NCBI GenBank assembly: GCA_037975125.1
Contig: JAJQOW010000021.1
Coordinates: 1,481,001-1,545,000, forward strand
Length of the DNA stretch: 64,000 nt
Reading direction: 5' to 3'
DNA from: Latrodectus hesperus
Lineage: Eukaryota; Arthropoda; Arachnida; Araneae; Theridiidae
Part shown: positions 23,500-37,126 of the stretch, in pieces
Numbering within the stretch: position 1 is the first letter of the stretch
Layout: the number at the start of each line of letters is the position of its first letter
The notes under the pieces: model-generated
What the model was told of the DNA's origin: nothing
Databases searched by the model: none
What the model saw: the letters and a program-made list of their open reading frames with translations, nothing else
Program-made: the position numbers and the translations under genes

Positions 23500-23840
23500 A
23501 AAATTAAGTCCCACACCATAATACTCTGGTGGCAATACGGTCTTCATTCGACCGCATCCAAATAGCAACTGGGCTAGATTCCCCATTGGATAGGGAAGAT
23601 GCGCTTCCCATTCCCCTTTAGGGATTTATTGTGGCTGAGTTGCCACAATCCTTCCTCTGTTTAACTGGGATACTTGATCTAAAAATGTCACTGTTTGCTA
23701 CGAGGGATAAATAATCCTTTTTGTAATAAAAAAAAATTGCCGAACTTGAAATCCTCGAAATCTCCAAGGCTTAAGTAGCTCTTTGAAGTGGAGTCACACT
23801 CGCACGTAATGTGCGTCTCCGCTGAAAATTTAATAATTTA
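23500..23840. repeat. Unclassified higher-GC block, repeat-like
   Basis: G/C content and complexity are clearly above the flanks. It contains GGGAAGATGCGCTTCCCATT and TGGCTGAGTTGCCACAA, which form small hairpins, and an A-run near 23731. No open frame or tRNA-like box was found. It may be the untranslated end of a non-LTR element; only one copy is present, so this cannot be tested here. Confidence 0.3.
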
Positions 23841-24484
23841 CATATTTTACCTCCACTTATGTATGTTAAAAATTTCATGTCATTAAAATGTTTCCTTTAG
23901 GGTATTGAGTTTACGGTGGCCAGAGCAGTGTAGTATACAATTTTGAAATTCTTATTAATGAAGCAATAAAAGTATCTACTTGTGAAATATGAAGGGATTT
24001 AATATGAATGCTATTAAGTAATCGTACTAAATAATAAATAAATAAAGAATATTGATATTTTAAAATAAACGTAAGAAATTAAATTAGGTCTTAAATTATG
24101 TAAAAGAGAAATGTGTAATTTAATATTTCAGTGCACTTTATTATTTAAATTTTTTATAAAATTCCATTTGTTACATGCTTAGTTTTTTTCAAAATATAAA
24201 TGTTTTCATATACATTTCAAATATTACAATAATTTAACAATAGTTAGCATCTAGTATTTTTAAATATTTTGGGACTAAATTCTAGTAAAAATTGGTAACA
24301 TTCTGTTCTCTCAAATCAATTGTGAAAGTAAAATAAATAATAAAGCCCATGTAGGTGAATGAATTTAAAATTGTTTCAAATCTAATATAAATTTTAGGTC
24401 AAATTAACAGGGAGTAAAAAATAATACATGCAAATTATTAGCATATTAAAAATTTGCGATAAAGTTAAAAAATTAAAAAAGTAA
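23841..24484. other. AT-rich non-coding stretch
   Basis: No feature supported. Confidence 0.5.
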
Positions 24485-24584
24485 AATGTTTTATGAAATT
24501 CATCTCGGAAAAGAGATTTAGAACACAGCATATTATAATGATTGGGCTTAAATATTTTTTCCGAGATAAATTTCATAAAACATT
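24485..24584. repeat. Perfect-stem hairpin (28-bp arms, 44-nt loop)
   Basis: 24485-24512 (begins AATGTTTTATGAAATTCATC) and 24557-24584 are reverse complements at 27 of 28 positions. A transcript would form a ~100-nt stem-loop. The size is compatible with a microRNA-like precursor or a tiny foldback element; neither is shown by the sequence alone. Confidence 0.7.
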
Positions 24585-26079
<1,495 letters not shown>

Positions 26080-26425
26080 ACCCAGAGGCCCATGCCGCCT
26101 GTAGCTAAGTTACTGGCAGGGTCTCCCTTGCCGGACAGGTCATCGTTGAGTAGGAGCCAGACCGAAAAAGATGCCAAGGAAAAGGAAAACTCAGATCCAA
26201 ATCCCAGCGTCAGTTCACCATATTATGAGCGGATGGATTGTTGTTGTGCAGACCGCATGTGTAGGAGTGAAGTTAGACTTATGGTGCTCCAGGTACTTTG
26301 CACTAAACGAAGCTGCTCATTTTCATCTTGGCTATGAATATTTCGCTTATATCTTCAGGTAAAAGGGGATGACCTCATGGATCTGATCTAGTTTCAGATC
26401 AGAGGGATCAGTAAGAAGAAGAAGA
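26080..26425 (+). mobile_element. Candidate retroposon with hairpin and (AAG)n tail
   Basis: A higher-GC segment (CAACCCAGAGGCCCATGCCG ...) ends in a small hairpin (CTGATCTAGTTTCAGATCAG) followed by AAGAAGAAGAAG, a 3' organisation typical of some non-LTR elements. AAATATA lies on both sides (about 26060 and 26427) as a possible 7-bp target duplication. No protein similarity was recognised and there is no second copy here. Confidence 0.4.
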
Positions 26426-26560
26426 AAAATATACATGGAGTGCTATGTTTTAGATTTTTGTTCCGTTAAATGATCATATTTTAAAATATTTAAGAACTGA
26501 ATAACATTATTTTAATTTTTATAAGTGTGGGAAATAATATTTCAAATATAATAGTAAACT

Positions 26561-26840
26561 GTACCGACCAACTTGTCTAGAGGTCAGCGTGCCTAACTAC
26601 GGATAAGGGTTCGAATCCCGGTTCGGACATTGATGTACTTTCTCTCTCTATCTATCCTATCTTTGTCCTCTCCTTGTATGAATGGGTTATGAATGGTTGC
26701 TTGCCCTATAAACGGGTCCTTATGGCATGTGTGTACTGAGGAATCCGGACTCCACACCAAAATATGGTTCAGTTGGAAAAGTGGAGCAGCGCACCCCATA
26801 TTGCCAGCCTGGCTGTCAAACGACAATGAATGAATGAATG
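26561..26840 (+). mobile_element. SINE-C copy 2
   Basis: The head GTCTAGAGGTCAGCGTGCC (box A) and GGGTTCGAATCCCGG (box B) is followed by a CT-rich segment, the body with GGACTCCACACCAAAATATG, and a (GAAT)n tail. The 11-bp AATAGTAAACT at 26550-26560 and 26841-26851 is an exact target duplication. Confidence 0.85.
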
Positions 26841-27290
26841 AATAGTAAACTTTGAAACAAAAATTTTAAGAAACATTTACCAAAACCCTAAAACTCAACT
26901 TTATGGATTTTTTTTGTTGTTGCTACTTATGACACTTGGACAAGCCAAGCTAACTATGCCTTGGCACAATGCGAATTTAAGTCAATAGGTAGCGTCTTTC
27001 ATTTTAATCAGAGCACCATGAAGGTGAAGAATGTCTTTGCTCTTTTTTAAATCCTCCGATAGATGGCACCACCAGAGAGTCCACTCCTTCAATTTTGACA
27101 TTGATTTGAAGGGGGAGGAAATATCCTCTGACCTTTGCACCCATGGTAACTGCTCAACAACCGACCACAGGACTTTGGATTTCACATATTTAACGAGCAG
27201 GTACATCGCATGTACTCGGTGGGTCTTTGGCGGCATTGGGAATCGAACCCCGTCCTTCCGGATGGAAGGTCGATACCCTAATCTCTAGGC

Positions 27291-30200
27291 CAGTGTTTCT
27301 CAACCGCCGGTCCGCAATTAATATTTACCGGTCCGCGAAATATCCAGCTTTTATAGGCCGACCACCGATACAGTACCTACATCACAATAATAATAGTTTA
27401 CTAGTTTAAAAAATAATGTAATCTTTGATGAAAAATACAACAAACTGGCAACTATGTACCTAAACGTGTTTCATAAATTGTCGTACCATCAGCGTTGCCA
27501 GTCTATTATAAATATAATACATCTATTATTATTCAGCAGTCCTTTTACGTTGTTACGTTACTCACCAAATCTGTTACTATTTTGAGTTTTTATGAAATTT
27601 ACAAAATTACCCTTTACCTAAATTAAAAAAAAAAAACTGCCGGTACTTCGGCACTCTTTTTTACTATTGTATGAAATCTATTACATTTTCAACTGTCGAC
27701 TTATTCCTTTTAATCAAATTGTTCTGGCAACACTGCTTAGAACACCAGTTAGGGTGCGCCTGTCTGCCTTGGTGCCTTGCGTATCCCTGATTACTTGAAC
27801 GCTGACTATCGCAGTATCGCAGTGTTCAAGGCGTCTGGCGTCTTGATTACGTTTTGTTTTTGATTTTGATTATTCTGCACACTTGGGCAATTTTTGAAAA
27901 CTATTTATCAGCGTAAGTTTTTAATAACTTCTGAATTTAATATTATGCTATAACTACTATTTCTGTAACTTTAGGTACATAAAATCAATAACCAGAATGA
28001 GTAAGAAGGAAACGAAACGCACATTACTAAATTTCGTGCAAAGAAAGGATTTTCAAAAACCAAGTACGTCGTCCGCCCCTTCGAATACAGATGAAAGTGA
28101 ATATAGTCCACAATCTTCCAAAAAAGAAAAAGCTTTGTAAGGCACTACATCACAGATTATTTGAAATATGGTTTTATCCTCTGGCCTCAATCAAAAGAAA
28201 ATTGTCCAAAACCTGAATGTGTTGTTTGTAGAGATGTTCTCTCCAATGAAAGCATAAAACCTTCCAAGCTCATGCGGCATTTACAAATGAAGCACCCACA
28301 ACTGGAAAGCAAACACCTGGACGTTTTCAGGAGAAAAAGTTTGGAGATGAAAATTCAAAAGGATGCTTTTAAAAAATGTTTCTCGGTTGATAAATCGCTT
28401 TTAAAAGCATCGTATCTAGTTGCTCTGCGTATTGCCAAATATAAAAAACCATACTCAGTTGCTGAAGATCTTGTCAAACCGTGTTTGATAGACGTGTGTT
28501 CTGAAGTGTTGGGCCAATCTGCTGCAGATAAAATGAAATCTTTGCCTCTGTCCAATAATACTATTGGACGAAGAATATGTGAGTTATCATACGACATAGA
28601 AAGTCAACTACTCCAAGATAGACGTAAATCGAAATGGTTTGCTGTCCAAATGGATGAGTCAATTGACGTCTCAAATAATGCAATATTATTATGTTATGCT
28701 CGTTACATTGACTATGCAACCAATGATATTAGAGAAGAATTGATGTGCTGTATCGAACTACCATCCCAAACAACAAGTGCTGAAATATTTAAGGCAGTTA
28801 ATAATTATATTGAAACTAACTCCATTAACTGGAAAAAATGCATTGGTTTGTGTACTGATGGTGCTGCTGCTATGACTGGAAGACATACAGGTGTTGCAAA
28901 GAGCATAACAGACGTAGCATCAGAAGGATTAGTAATTACACACTGCATTATTCATCGCGAACATTTAGCAGCAAAGAAATTGTCTCCACCACTGAATGAC
29001 ATTCTTCTGGAATAGGTAAAAATTGTAAATTTTATCAGAAGTAACGCCCTTAATTCAAGATTGTTTACAACTTTATGTCAAGAAATGGGATCAGATCATG
29101 TACACTATTGTTACACGCCGAAGTACGCTAGCTATCCAGAGGAAAAGTCCTTAAGCGGTTGTATGAATTAAGAAATGAGGTACAATTGATTTTAAATCAA
29201 AAAGGATCATATTTGAGCAAACATTTTCAGAACAAAAAATGGGTAGCCTTGCTTTCGTACCTATCAGACATATTTTCACTGGTAAATGAACTAAATTTAT
29301 AAGTCTTCAAGGTAAAACTAATACCGTTTTCAACTTCTAAAATAAGATTGATGCCTTCAAAAAGAAATTGAAACTCTGGTATAAACGTGCGGAAGAAAAC
29401 ACTTTTGATATGTTTGCTTCTTTCTTTGATTACATTAATACTAATGACATGGATCAGAAGAGCGTTATCAGTGTTATTTTGGAGCATTTAAAAGAACTAT
29501 CAATAGCTTTTGATCAGTATTATCCCCCAGAAGAAGATGTACGTTCAGGTAATCTGTGGATAATCAATTCATTTATTGATAATTATGATAACAATCTCAC
29601 TACAGTACAGGAAACAGAATTTATTGAACTGTCTTCAGATCTAGGACTTAAATCACAATTCAAATCAATAAATATATATCAATTCTGGATAAAGACTGCA
29701 ACAGAATACCCCAATCTTCATACAAAGGCGTTGAAGATTTTATTGCCTTTTTCCTCAACTTATTTGTGTGAAACTACATTTTCGGCTATGACTGTTATTA
29801 CGACGAAACATAGAAATCGACTTGCTCTTGCACCTGTTTTACGTATTGCTGTAACTGGCTTAAAGCCTAGGATTGACAGTTTAGTCAGCAACAAAGACCA
29901 GCAGCAATCTCATTAATTTTAGTTTTTATGTATCCTTTATTTTGGTAAATTATTTTATGCTTATTTGGTATCTACTTACGTTGTTCACACTTCGAGTCAT
30001 TGTTGTTTTGGCTAATATATTAATTAAAAAAATAAATATATCATTCACGTTGGAATTTTCTTGGAGTTTTAATTAAGTTTTGGTGCTTTTATTCTCGATG
30101 CAATATTATATAAGTAAGTTGAATATACAAATGTAAATTATAACAAGCAAAATGCTTTAAAAATTATGTATGTCTTCATGATTTATCTTTGTGAAAAATT

Positions 30201-30293
30201 GTGCATTGGGTCAAATTATTAATATTACCGGTCCGCGCGAATGTGCCGAAATATTTTACCGGTCCTTGGAGTAAATTCAGTTGAGAAACACTG
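27291..30293 (+). mobile_element. hAT DNA transposon (ZBED5/Buster-like) nested in SINE-A
   Basis: The ends CAGTGTTTCTCAAC (27291) and GTTGAGAAACACTG (to 30293) are perfect 14-bp inverted repeats of the Charlie/Buster type. Subterminal TTACCGGTCCGCG occurs at both ends. The 8-bp flanks CTCTAGGC (27283-27290) and CTCTAGAC (30294-30301) are the target duplication with one mismatch. It is full length (3003 bp) with a decayed transposase. Confidence 0.92.
27997..29916 (+). pseudogene. hAT transposase pseudogene (ZBED5/SCAND3-like)
   Basis: An ATG at 27997 gives MSKKETKRTLLNFVQRKDF and stops after 47 codons. A one-base shift in the A-rich run near 28115-28135 leads into the frame of 28161-29015, which has a zinc-finger-like CVVCRDVL...LMRHLQMKHP segment and hAT core motifs FAVQMDESIDVSN (acidic residue), CTDGAAAMTGRHTG and THCIIHREHLAAKKL. 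A stop at 29013-29015 is followed by a segment with VRWLSRGKVL-type text in which TGG has become TAG. More shifts follow before 29368-29916, which carries the C-terminal dimerisation motif FSAMTVITTKHRNRL and LKPRIDSL. At least three frame changes and two stops make it inactive. Confidence 0.88.
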
Positions 30294-30312
30294 CTCTAGA
30301 CTACCACGGCCC

Positions 30313-31897
30313 TATTGTTTTTGGTAAATATTAAGTTTTCTCAGTTTGTGTTGAACACCTTTTGATAGTTTGAGTTTATCTTAAGAATATTTTTCAAACG
30401 ACAGGCATGATAAATACAGTGACTTTTTTGCCTTTTTTATTACTTGGAGCTGTTGTTTTGTTTCTTGCAGGTAATATTGATTTTTTCACGAAAGATTATT
30501 GGATTTAGCCTTAAAGTGAATTTAAGAATTGCTTATATTTAATTCAGCTACAATATAATTCTTTCAAGTTAATGGATTTAAAATATTTTTCACAATGTTC
30601 TGATTTTAAGTAAGTAATTGCTATGATTTTATGGTAATACTTAAGAAATAAAAGTTTTGCTATTAATTTAAACATTATATTTTAACATGATATTTAACTA
30701 TTGCGAGTGGTCATTTTTACACATTTTTTTTAACTTTTGTCGTCAACGTATCAAATTGAAACAATTGTGCAATTATGACTATTTACTTTTAGTAATTATT
30801 ACTTACTTTCTGATAGTGATGTTTCTTAGTGATTTAAAAAAAATGATTCCCTGCTTTGTAATAAAATTTTCAGCCCACTATATTTGGTAAATTTAGTTTA
30901 AAAATTGTATATATGTTTTCAAAACATCACCTTTTAAACATCGAATTTATTAAACTACGTTTATCTTTTACTATCACATCAAGTATATAAAATTTTCTAA
31001 TATATAAATATTTTAATAAAAGAACCGCTCACTTGCATATGTAAAGAAAATCTAAAAAATTAATACTTTTGTAAAATTTTATGAAAGAAGACTATTATTA
31101 ACTACTATAATATAAATTTTAAGTTTTTCTGTGGAATCTAAAATATATAAAATTTATAATTTAAAAAGATTTTCACTAAACATAAGTATATTTGTATTAT
31201 TCATGAATTTTCCTCGTTTAAATTTGAAGTTTTTAATAATTGCTTATAATAATTGCCATCGTGGCTTCGTTAGAATATTATTTTAGGAAAAATGGGAGGT
31301 AAATAAAAAAATGTAAAATGCTCTAAATGACATCTGTAAAATCCTTGAATATTAAATATTTCAATAATTGCATTTATGATCTATTGTCCAAATATAAAAA
31401 TTGTATTGATGGACATTAAGTATATCATATGGAATACAATCGTTACTTTTTAAAATATTTTTTACTATATTTCTTTTCATTAAATATATTAAATAAAAAT
31501 ATTTTCGTATTTTGTGTGCAATAAGATGCATTTCATTAAAAAGTGCAATTTTCTTTATAAGGGGTTTAAGAAAGAACTTGCTTTCAAAATTGATTACACT
31601 AGATAATTACTAATAGTAAAAATGATTACAGAGCAATAATTGATTACAGTTTAGTAGAAAATACATTGATCCCTTTTTTTCGTATTATTTTCCATAAGTA
31701 AGGAAATTATTCTTTGATTAACTTTTCAAACTTACTTATACATTATTTCATAAAATGTGTCAAAATAAAAGTTCTGTATGTAGATGTAGCAGATAAATAC
31801 AGTTTATACTTATTTTAAAAATATATTATAAAAATAAATGATTTCTATAAGGAAATGATATGTTTATTTACGTTATCACAAAATATAACATCATTAA
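30313..31897. other. Non-coding stretch holding a candidate first exon
   Basis: AT-rich DNA between the hAT and mariner elements. The only item of interest is the signal-peptide-like exon at 30407-30470 (separate entry). Confidence 0.5.
30407..30470 (+). CDS. Candidate first coding exon: signal peptide
   Basis: ATG at 30407 opens a 21-codon stretch, MINTVTFLPFLLLGAV..., that is strongly hydrophobic after a short polar start, as in a secretory signal peptide. It ends CTTGCAG followed immediately by GTAATA, an acceptable 5' splice site leaving phase 1. Secreted arthropod proteins often have the signal peptide alone on a short first exon. No promoter motif, cDNA or downstream partner exon could be assigned. 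Without a splice the frame ends 12 codons later. The exon at 63848 needs two bases from its predecessor, so it cannot be the direct next exon. Confidence 0.35.
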
Positions 31898-31899
31898 TA

Positions 31900-33104
31900 C
31901 GAGGGTCACTCTGAAATTTTTGAGATACAACTAGGTTTTATCTCAAACCTATTTTCCACAGATTAAATGCCTCAAGCCATTCATTTCTTCGAATAGATGA
32001 AAAAAATGCATTTATAGCCACATCAATCTCTTCTTCTGAATGAAAACGACGTCCATGTAAGTTCTTTTTTAGATTAAACAATAACCAAAAGTCGCACATA
32101 GCTAGATCAGGTGAATACGGCGGATGTTCGATCACTCTAATTTGTCTTTGTTTATAAAATTCAACTGTTAATCAGGTTGTATATGAAGATGCATTGTCAT
32201 TGTGAAGCATTAGTCCCCTAACATTCAGTTCTTGTAGAATTTCTGGAAGAGATTTAGTGGTATACAAGTTTGCTGTTACTGCCTTCTGTCCTTCCAACTT
32301 GATGGCTTTGACCCATCCCGTACTTCTGAAGAAAACGGCATACATCACTTTTTTCAGTGCGCGTTGTTTTTTCACCATTGTCGGCGTGAGATCATCTTCA
32401 AAGACACATACTTTGCTTTCTTGACGTGATAGAACGTCAATAAACGGTATGTACGTTTCATCACCTGTTACAATTTTAGAAATGATGCGGTGGCCACCAT
32501 CATTCATCATATTAAGAGTTTCTTTACTGATTCTGACATGCTCCTCTTTTTGATGCTCAGATAGATTAAGGGGAACCCAACGGTAAACTACTTTTTTCTT
32601 ATGTAATTCTTCATGAATGATTTTGTGTATGGTTGCGGATCCAATGTTGAGTTCCTTCTGTATCATTTGATAGGTACAGCTATTATCATTCATTAACATT
32701 TTTCGTATGGCAGACACATTATCCGGGATTAATGCCGTAGGCGTCCTTCCTGTGTGTTCTTCATCCTGAAGAAAATTGCGACCTCTTCTAAATTCTCTAA
32801 ACCATCTGTATACAGTAGCACGAGCTAGAGATTCATCACCCAATGCTAATTGCAACCGCGTTGAACGCATTCTTCTTGATTTAATCCTGCTTTGAAATCG
32901 TAAGAAAATCATAGCGCGAAAATGTTCTCGCGTCAACTCCATTTTCTCTTCTGTTTAAAATTTATTCCACGCTAAGCAAGTTGAAGTAAGTCAGTAAAAA
33001 ATCATCTTCTGTGTTAAAATACTTTGTACTTTAAAATTAAACGGTTATTTTTATTTTGTAAATTCTCGTCTGCGCGTATCTCAAAAATTTCAGAGCAACC
33101 CTCG
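31900..33104 (-). mobile_element. mariner (DD34D) transposon
   Basis: The ends CGAGGGTCACTCTGAAATTT and CGAGGGTTGCTCTGAAATTT (right end, complemented) form inverted repeats of about 28 bp with two mismatches. TA flanks at 31898-31899 and 33105-33106. At 1205 bp it is nearly the standard mariner size, with the transposase on the minus strand. Confidence 0.92.
31938..32942 (-). pseudogene. mariner transposase, single in-frame stop
   Basis: The minus-strand frame from 32942 starts MELTREHFRAMIFLRFQ, the usual mariner N-terminus, with a paired helix-turn-helix (LARATVYRWFREFRRG; YQMIQKELNIGSATIHKII). Catalytic residues are VTGDETY, MLHNDNASSY and YSPDLAMCDFW, with 34 residues between the last two Asp (DD34D). 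One TGA at 32172-32174 interrupts the frame just after ASSYTT; the same frame continues from 32171 to 31938 and ends at NLWKIGLR. Total about 335 codons, close to the usual ~345. TGA at a position where CGA would give Arg suggests a CpG transition, and no other damage is obvious. Confidence 0.9.
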
Positions 33105-33106
33105 TA

Positions 33107-34654
33107 TACTCTTTTCATATAAAAATATTTACTATTATACTATATAAAATAATTGTTGAAATTATAATTCAAGAGTTTCATTATTAAATAATTTTTTTCA
33201 TCAAAAATAAAAAAATATTTTCATATATTTTTCTGTTTAAAAAATGAAATTCCATTCAACTTAAAAAATATTTATATATTTAAAATAAATTTTTAAAAGT
33301 TTTCAAATTCAACTATATTGATACTCTCTCTAGAATTAAATCTATACAAACTTATTATATCACAAATAGGTTAGTATGTACATTTTAAAAGGACGTTTTT
33401 ACTATTGGTAAACAATATAAATGTTACATCTATGGTCAAATGTATATAAAATAACTTCTGCCTTATAAAACGAGGCATATCTTTGCTTATAATTGTTTAA
33501 AACAAAAATATTAATCATTACAATAGGCAGAAGATAATTTATATACATAAGATATGTAAAATATTTAACGATTAACTTAACCCTTTTTAAATTAAGCGCC
33601 TAAAAATTTTATTAATGCTTAGAACCTGATATTAAATTCTTCTGATCTAGAAATAGCAAGCAATGAGGATTTTTCCATCATCAACTTGAAATTATTAAAC
33701 ATGATTTGAAATCCCACTACTGTCCATACTAAGGATACAATTAGTGATAAGACAATGTCTTAAAAAATTAGCGTCAAGCAAATTTGGATACTAAGAATAT
33801 TTTACAACATATTATGTAATTTGTTGCAGTGATTTTATTTGAAACTAAAATCCTACACATTAAAATTAATTCATGTTTATCCAGCTTTAATTTTAATCTG
33901 AATTTATTCTATTAATGTTACGGAATTCACATAATATTGCTTCTTACTATTTTACTTTAATTTCGCAATATAATATGCCATCAAATGAAAATAGTTTATA
34001 TTGATTGCTTTAGTTACGTTCTTATAGAGAATGCGAGCCTTTAACAATAGATATATATATATATATAGACAGTAAAGTTATTGATAGTTACATCCAGCAT
34101 GTTTCAAAGAAAGAGAAATCAATAATAATTTATGGCTGGAAAGTTAGAAGATTACGGGCACTCTTTGTTACTAGCTAGGATATCTTATTTGTTTCCAAAC
34201 TATCAATTCACAGCTAGAGAGTATGTAATGAAAATAAAACATAGCATATTTATTCAAAATCCTTTTGTGAGTAACTAGAAAATAATTAAAAATGAATAGT
34301 ATACGTATGTTTAAATATCTTTATATATGTAGAAGTGTATGGTATGCTGTTCATCATGTGATATGATGTTTCGTATTTATTTTAATCGGAAAAATTAAAA
34401 AAAGTAATCTTAATGTAATGTAGAAAAATTGTCATCAAGAAAGAAAAAAAAGGGAAGCTTTCGCAAATTAATATGAGAATGACCTTACGTTATTTATTAT
34501 TCACAAATTGATTTCTGTTGTAATTTGACGAAAGCGTATAAAATTAATTATTAGCGGATTTTGCTGTTCCATTTAGTTGTAGAGTTCAGAAAATATTTCT
34601 TTCTCTTTTATTTTACACACATCTATTTTCTTCAAAGATACATAATGTTGTATA
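33107..34654. other. AT-rich non-coding stretch
   Basis: Contains a short (AT)n run at about 34051-34068. No gene or element recognised. Confidence 0.5.
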
Positions 34655-34940
34655 GTTTAGAACCGCGGTTAAGTGACGGGGTCACAATTGGGCGTGTACC
34701 GCTTGACTTAGTAAGTGGGAAGATAGTGAGCTTGTACTCTCCTCTCCACATCCACGCCACACCAGCGGAAGGAATTTGGACACCACGTATTAACTAGGAC
34801 ACGTCCCCAGATCACGGAGCTCTAGCAACCCATTGAGGGAGAATATGGTCACCCTCCCAATCAGTACTTGTGGCAAAGGATGCTTCACTTTGCTGATATT
34901 AACGGGAAGCGGCGTGAAGCTTCACAGCCTCAATGTAACT
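34655..34940 (-). mobile_element. SINE-F copy
   Basis: Reverse complement of the first ~270 bp of the element at 16171. Shared landmarks (in complement) are GCTTCACGCCGCTTC, AAGCATCCTTTGCC/AAGCATCATTTGAC, CTCCGTG and CCTTCCGCTGGTGTGGC. It ends near the GACCGTGGTTC equivalent without a SINE-A tail, which supports the view that the 16171 copy is the chimera. Confidence 0.65.
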
Positions 34941-37110
34941 TTGCAACACAGTCATGCATTATCTTATAAAAATATACATTCATCTTATTGCGATTGAGCT
35001 GATAGCGAAGTGTATTGTATGGTATTCCCTATCTACCGTTCTGCTGCAAGAATACCAGAATTTTCAAACCGAACTTTGTTAGCAATCAAATTTAATGAGG
35101 CCTCAGACATGTTGACTAAATGGAATATATTAACAATATATTAACTTTACTGATTCTCGTAAAATTCCACCTCCTCTGTTCAAGTTAATGTATTAAATAG
35201 CATGACAATCAACGGTGAATTGAATTGATTGAGAAATTATTCTGCAAAGGGCCATGTTGAAGAATACAGGTATTATATAAATGCAATATAGCATTTTGTT
35301 TTAAGTTTCATTTTTGATAACGATGAATACATTGCTCTGCAACTATTTGCAGGATACCTCTGTTATAATCCAATTTTCTTTGTTGTCTTACATATACAGT
35401 TCCGGTCTTGTGTGTGTGATTTAAGTCATTCCTTTTAAACTAACTCCAACCAGTATTGTATAACCACTCCTTCAGCTCCAGCGAGTGTTTAATTCTTTAA
35501 CAAGTTTCTTTGAAAAGTCAAACCTAGTTATTTTTACGAATTCTTTGCAACTAAAATGTAAAACTCTTATGAATAAAAAACTTTCAACAAAGCATTCTTT
35601 ATTTTTCAACTTCACCGCCAAGCTTGCTAGGTTAAAGCTATGGTTAAGGCTGTAGTCATTGACTGAACATGTCGTGGGTTTAGTTCTCTTACCTCGTGCA
35701 TCGATTAGTTTGAAGTCTGCTTTAAAATGTATGTCTTGGTTTAAAAAGCATCATCTAGTGACATATAAACCAGATTCTAGTTTTCGTCATCATTGAAATT
35801 AAATGAGGAAATTATGATAAATTGTATCAAGCAACACATCGTGAACAAATGAAATAGATTGTCTAATTAAGTCATTTAGTATTATTAGTAAGTGATATGA
35901 TAAACATATTAAAGTGTATAGCAATGGTGTAAGAGTTATAGATATTTTGATTGAGAGAGAGAATACAATATTATCTGGAATGCTGTTCCAACATGTTATT
36001 GGACTCATAAATATCTTGTAAGAGTGACTTCTATTTCAAGTCGTAAGTTAAAAAACAACTTTTAAGTTTTAATAAACACAAAATCTATGTTTTTACACAA
36101 GTTATGTTTTCTTTCTAAATATACTTATTTTACTAAATACAAATACTTTCAGATATCATTTGGACTGATAATTAATTAATTTAATACATTAATACAGTAA
36201 TTTAATACATTAATACAGTAATTTAATACATTAATTAATTTTCAACTGCTATTGCATGCCAATGTTCAGAATCATAACACTAATTACAGAGATACATTTC
36301 AATATGTCGACTATTTAACATATTGTTTCTGTTTTCTTAAACTCGTTGAAATAATTAAATTGTTTTCTGTGAAAATGCAGGTGTTGATTTTATATGTTTT
36401 AAGGAAATTTATTTTTCATTATAAATTTATAGACTAAAAATTTCTATTAGAGTGAAAATAAATGATTGATGTAATTTATGCTGAATAAATATTAGCCAAA
36501 GTACCTAAAATTTTAATAAAAATCCCACAATTCTCATTGCGAATAAATACGTAAGCAATGAAAGTTAAATTTTAATAATGCTAATTTAGTATTTATTGAT
36601 ATAATTACCAGAAACTTACGAAAAACAAAATAAAAATATTGAAAAATTTCAATTATTTAGTAAAATGAATTGAATTACAATATAAGTCATTCACAATGAA
36701 CCACATTTCAATTTCTTACGTGTATATATATTCTCATCTTAAACATAATTAAGGTTGTTTTTGTAATATAGAATTCACAATAATACAATTTGTCAGCAAT
36801 TATTATTTAAAATGTATTGTTGTTGGATAAAATTTAAAAAAAAGTACGTAGTACATGCATCTAATTTTTCTTAAATAACGATAAAATTACTCATTTTTTT
36901 TAAAAAAAAAACCCGAAATTAATAATTTTGTTTGAATAAGAAAGGAAAATTACCTGAGAATATCTAAAAAGTTGCGAATCTCGCTAGCTTATATATTAAA
37001 TCTTTTTCTAGGCTTATCTTTTTAAAGAGAGCGTTCGCAAACTGCTCATTTTAAAAACACTCAAGACTTGAAAAAATGTAAAATGCTATTATGTTTAAAG
37101 TGAAGATATT
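34941..37110. other. Long non-coding stretch
   Basis: A 21-bp unit (TAATTTAATACATTAATACAG) occurs three times at about 36170-36238. Two modestly more complex patches (34990-35120, 35390-35530) have no open frame or repeat match. Nothing else supported. Confidence 0.5.
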
Positions 37111-37126
37111 CTTATAATGAGTGTAA

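Larger units (their letters stand above)
26918..30312 (-). mobile_element. SINE-A copy 6, split by a hAT insertion
   Basis: The reverse-strand SINE-A body and B box occupy 26918-27290, from the GTTGTTGCTACTTATGACAC tail to CTAATCTCTAGGC in the tRNA-like head. The remainder of the head (TACCACGGCC) resumes at about 30302-30312. Between them sits the 3003-bp hAT element. Removing it and one target copy restores a normal SINE-A head layout. Confidence 0.85.

Noticed and set aside
28161..29015. Domesticated ZBED5/SCAND3-like host gene
   Set aside because: It sits between intact hAT ends with a target duplication and carries several frameshifts and stops, so it is a dead transposon copy rather than an exapted gene.
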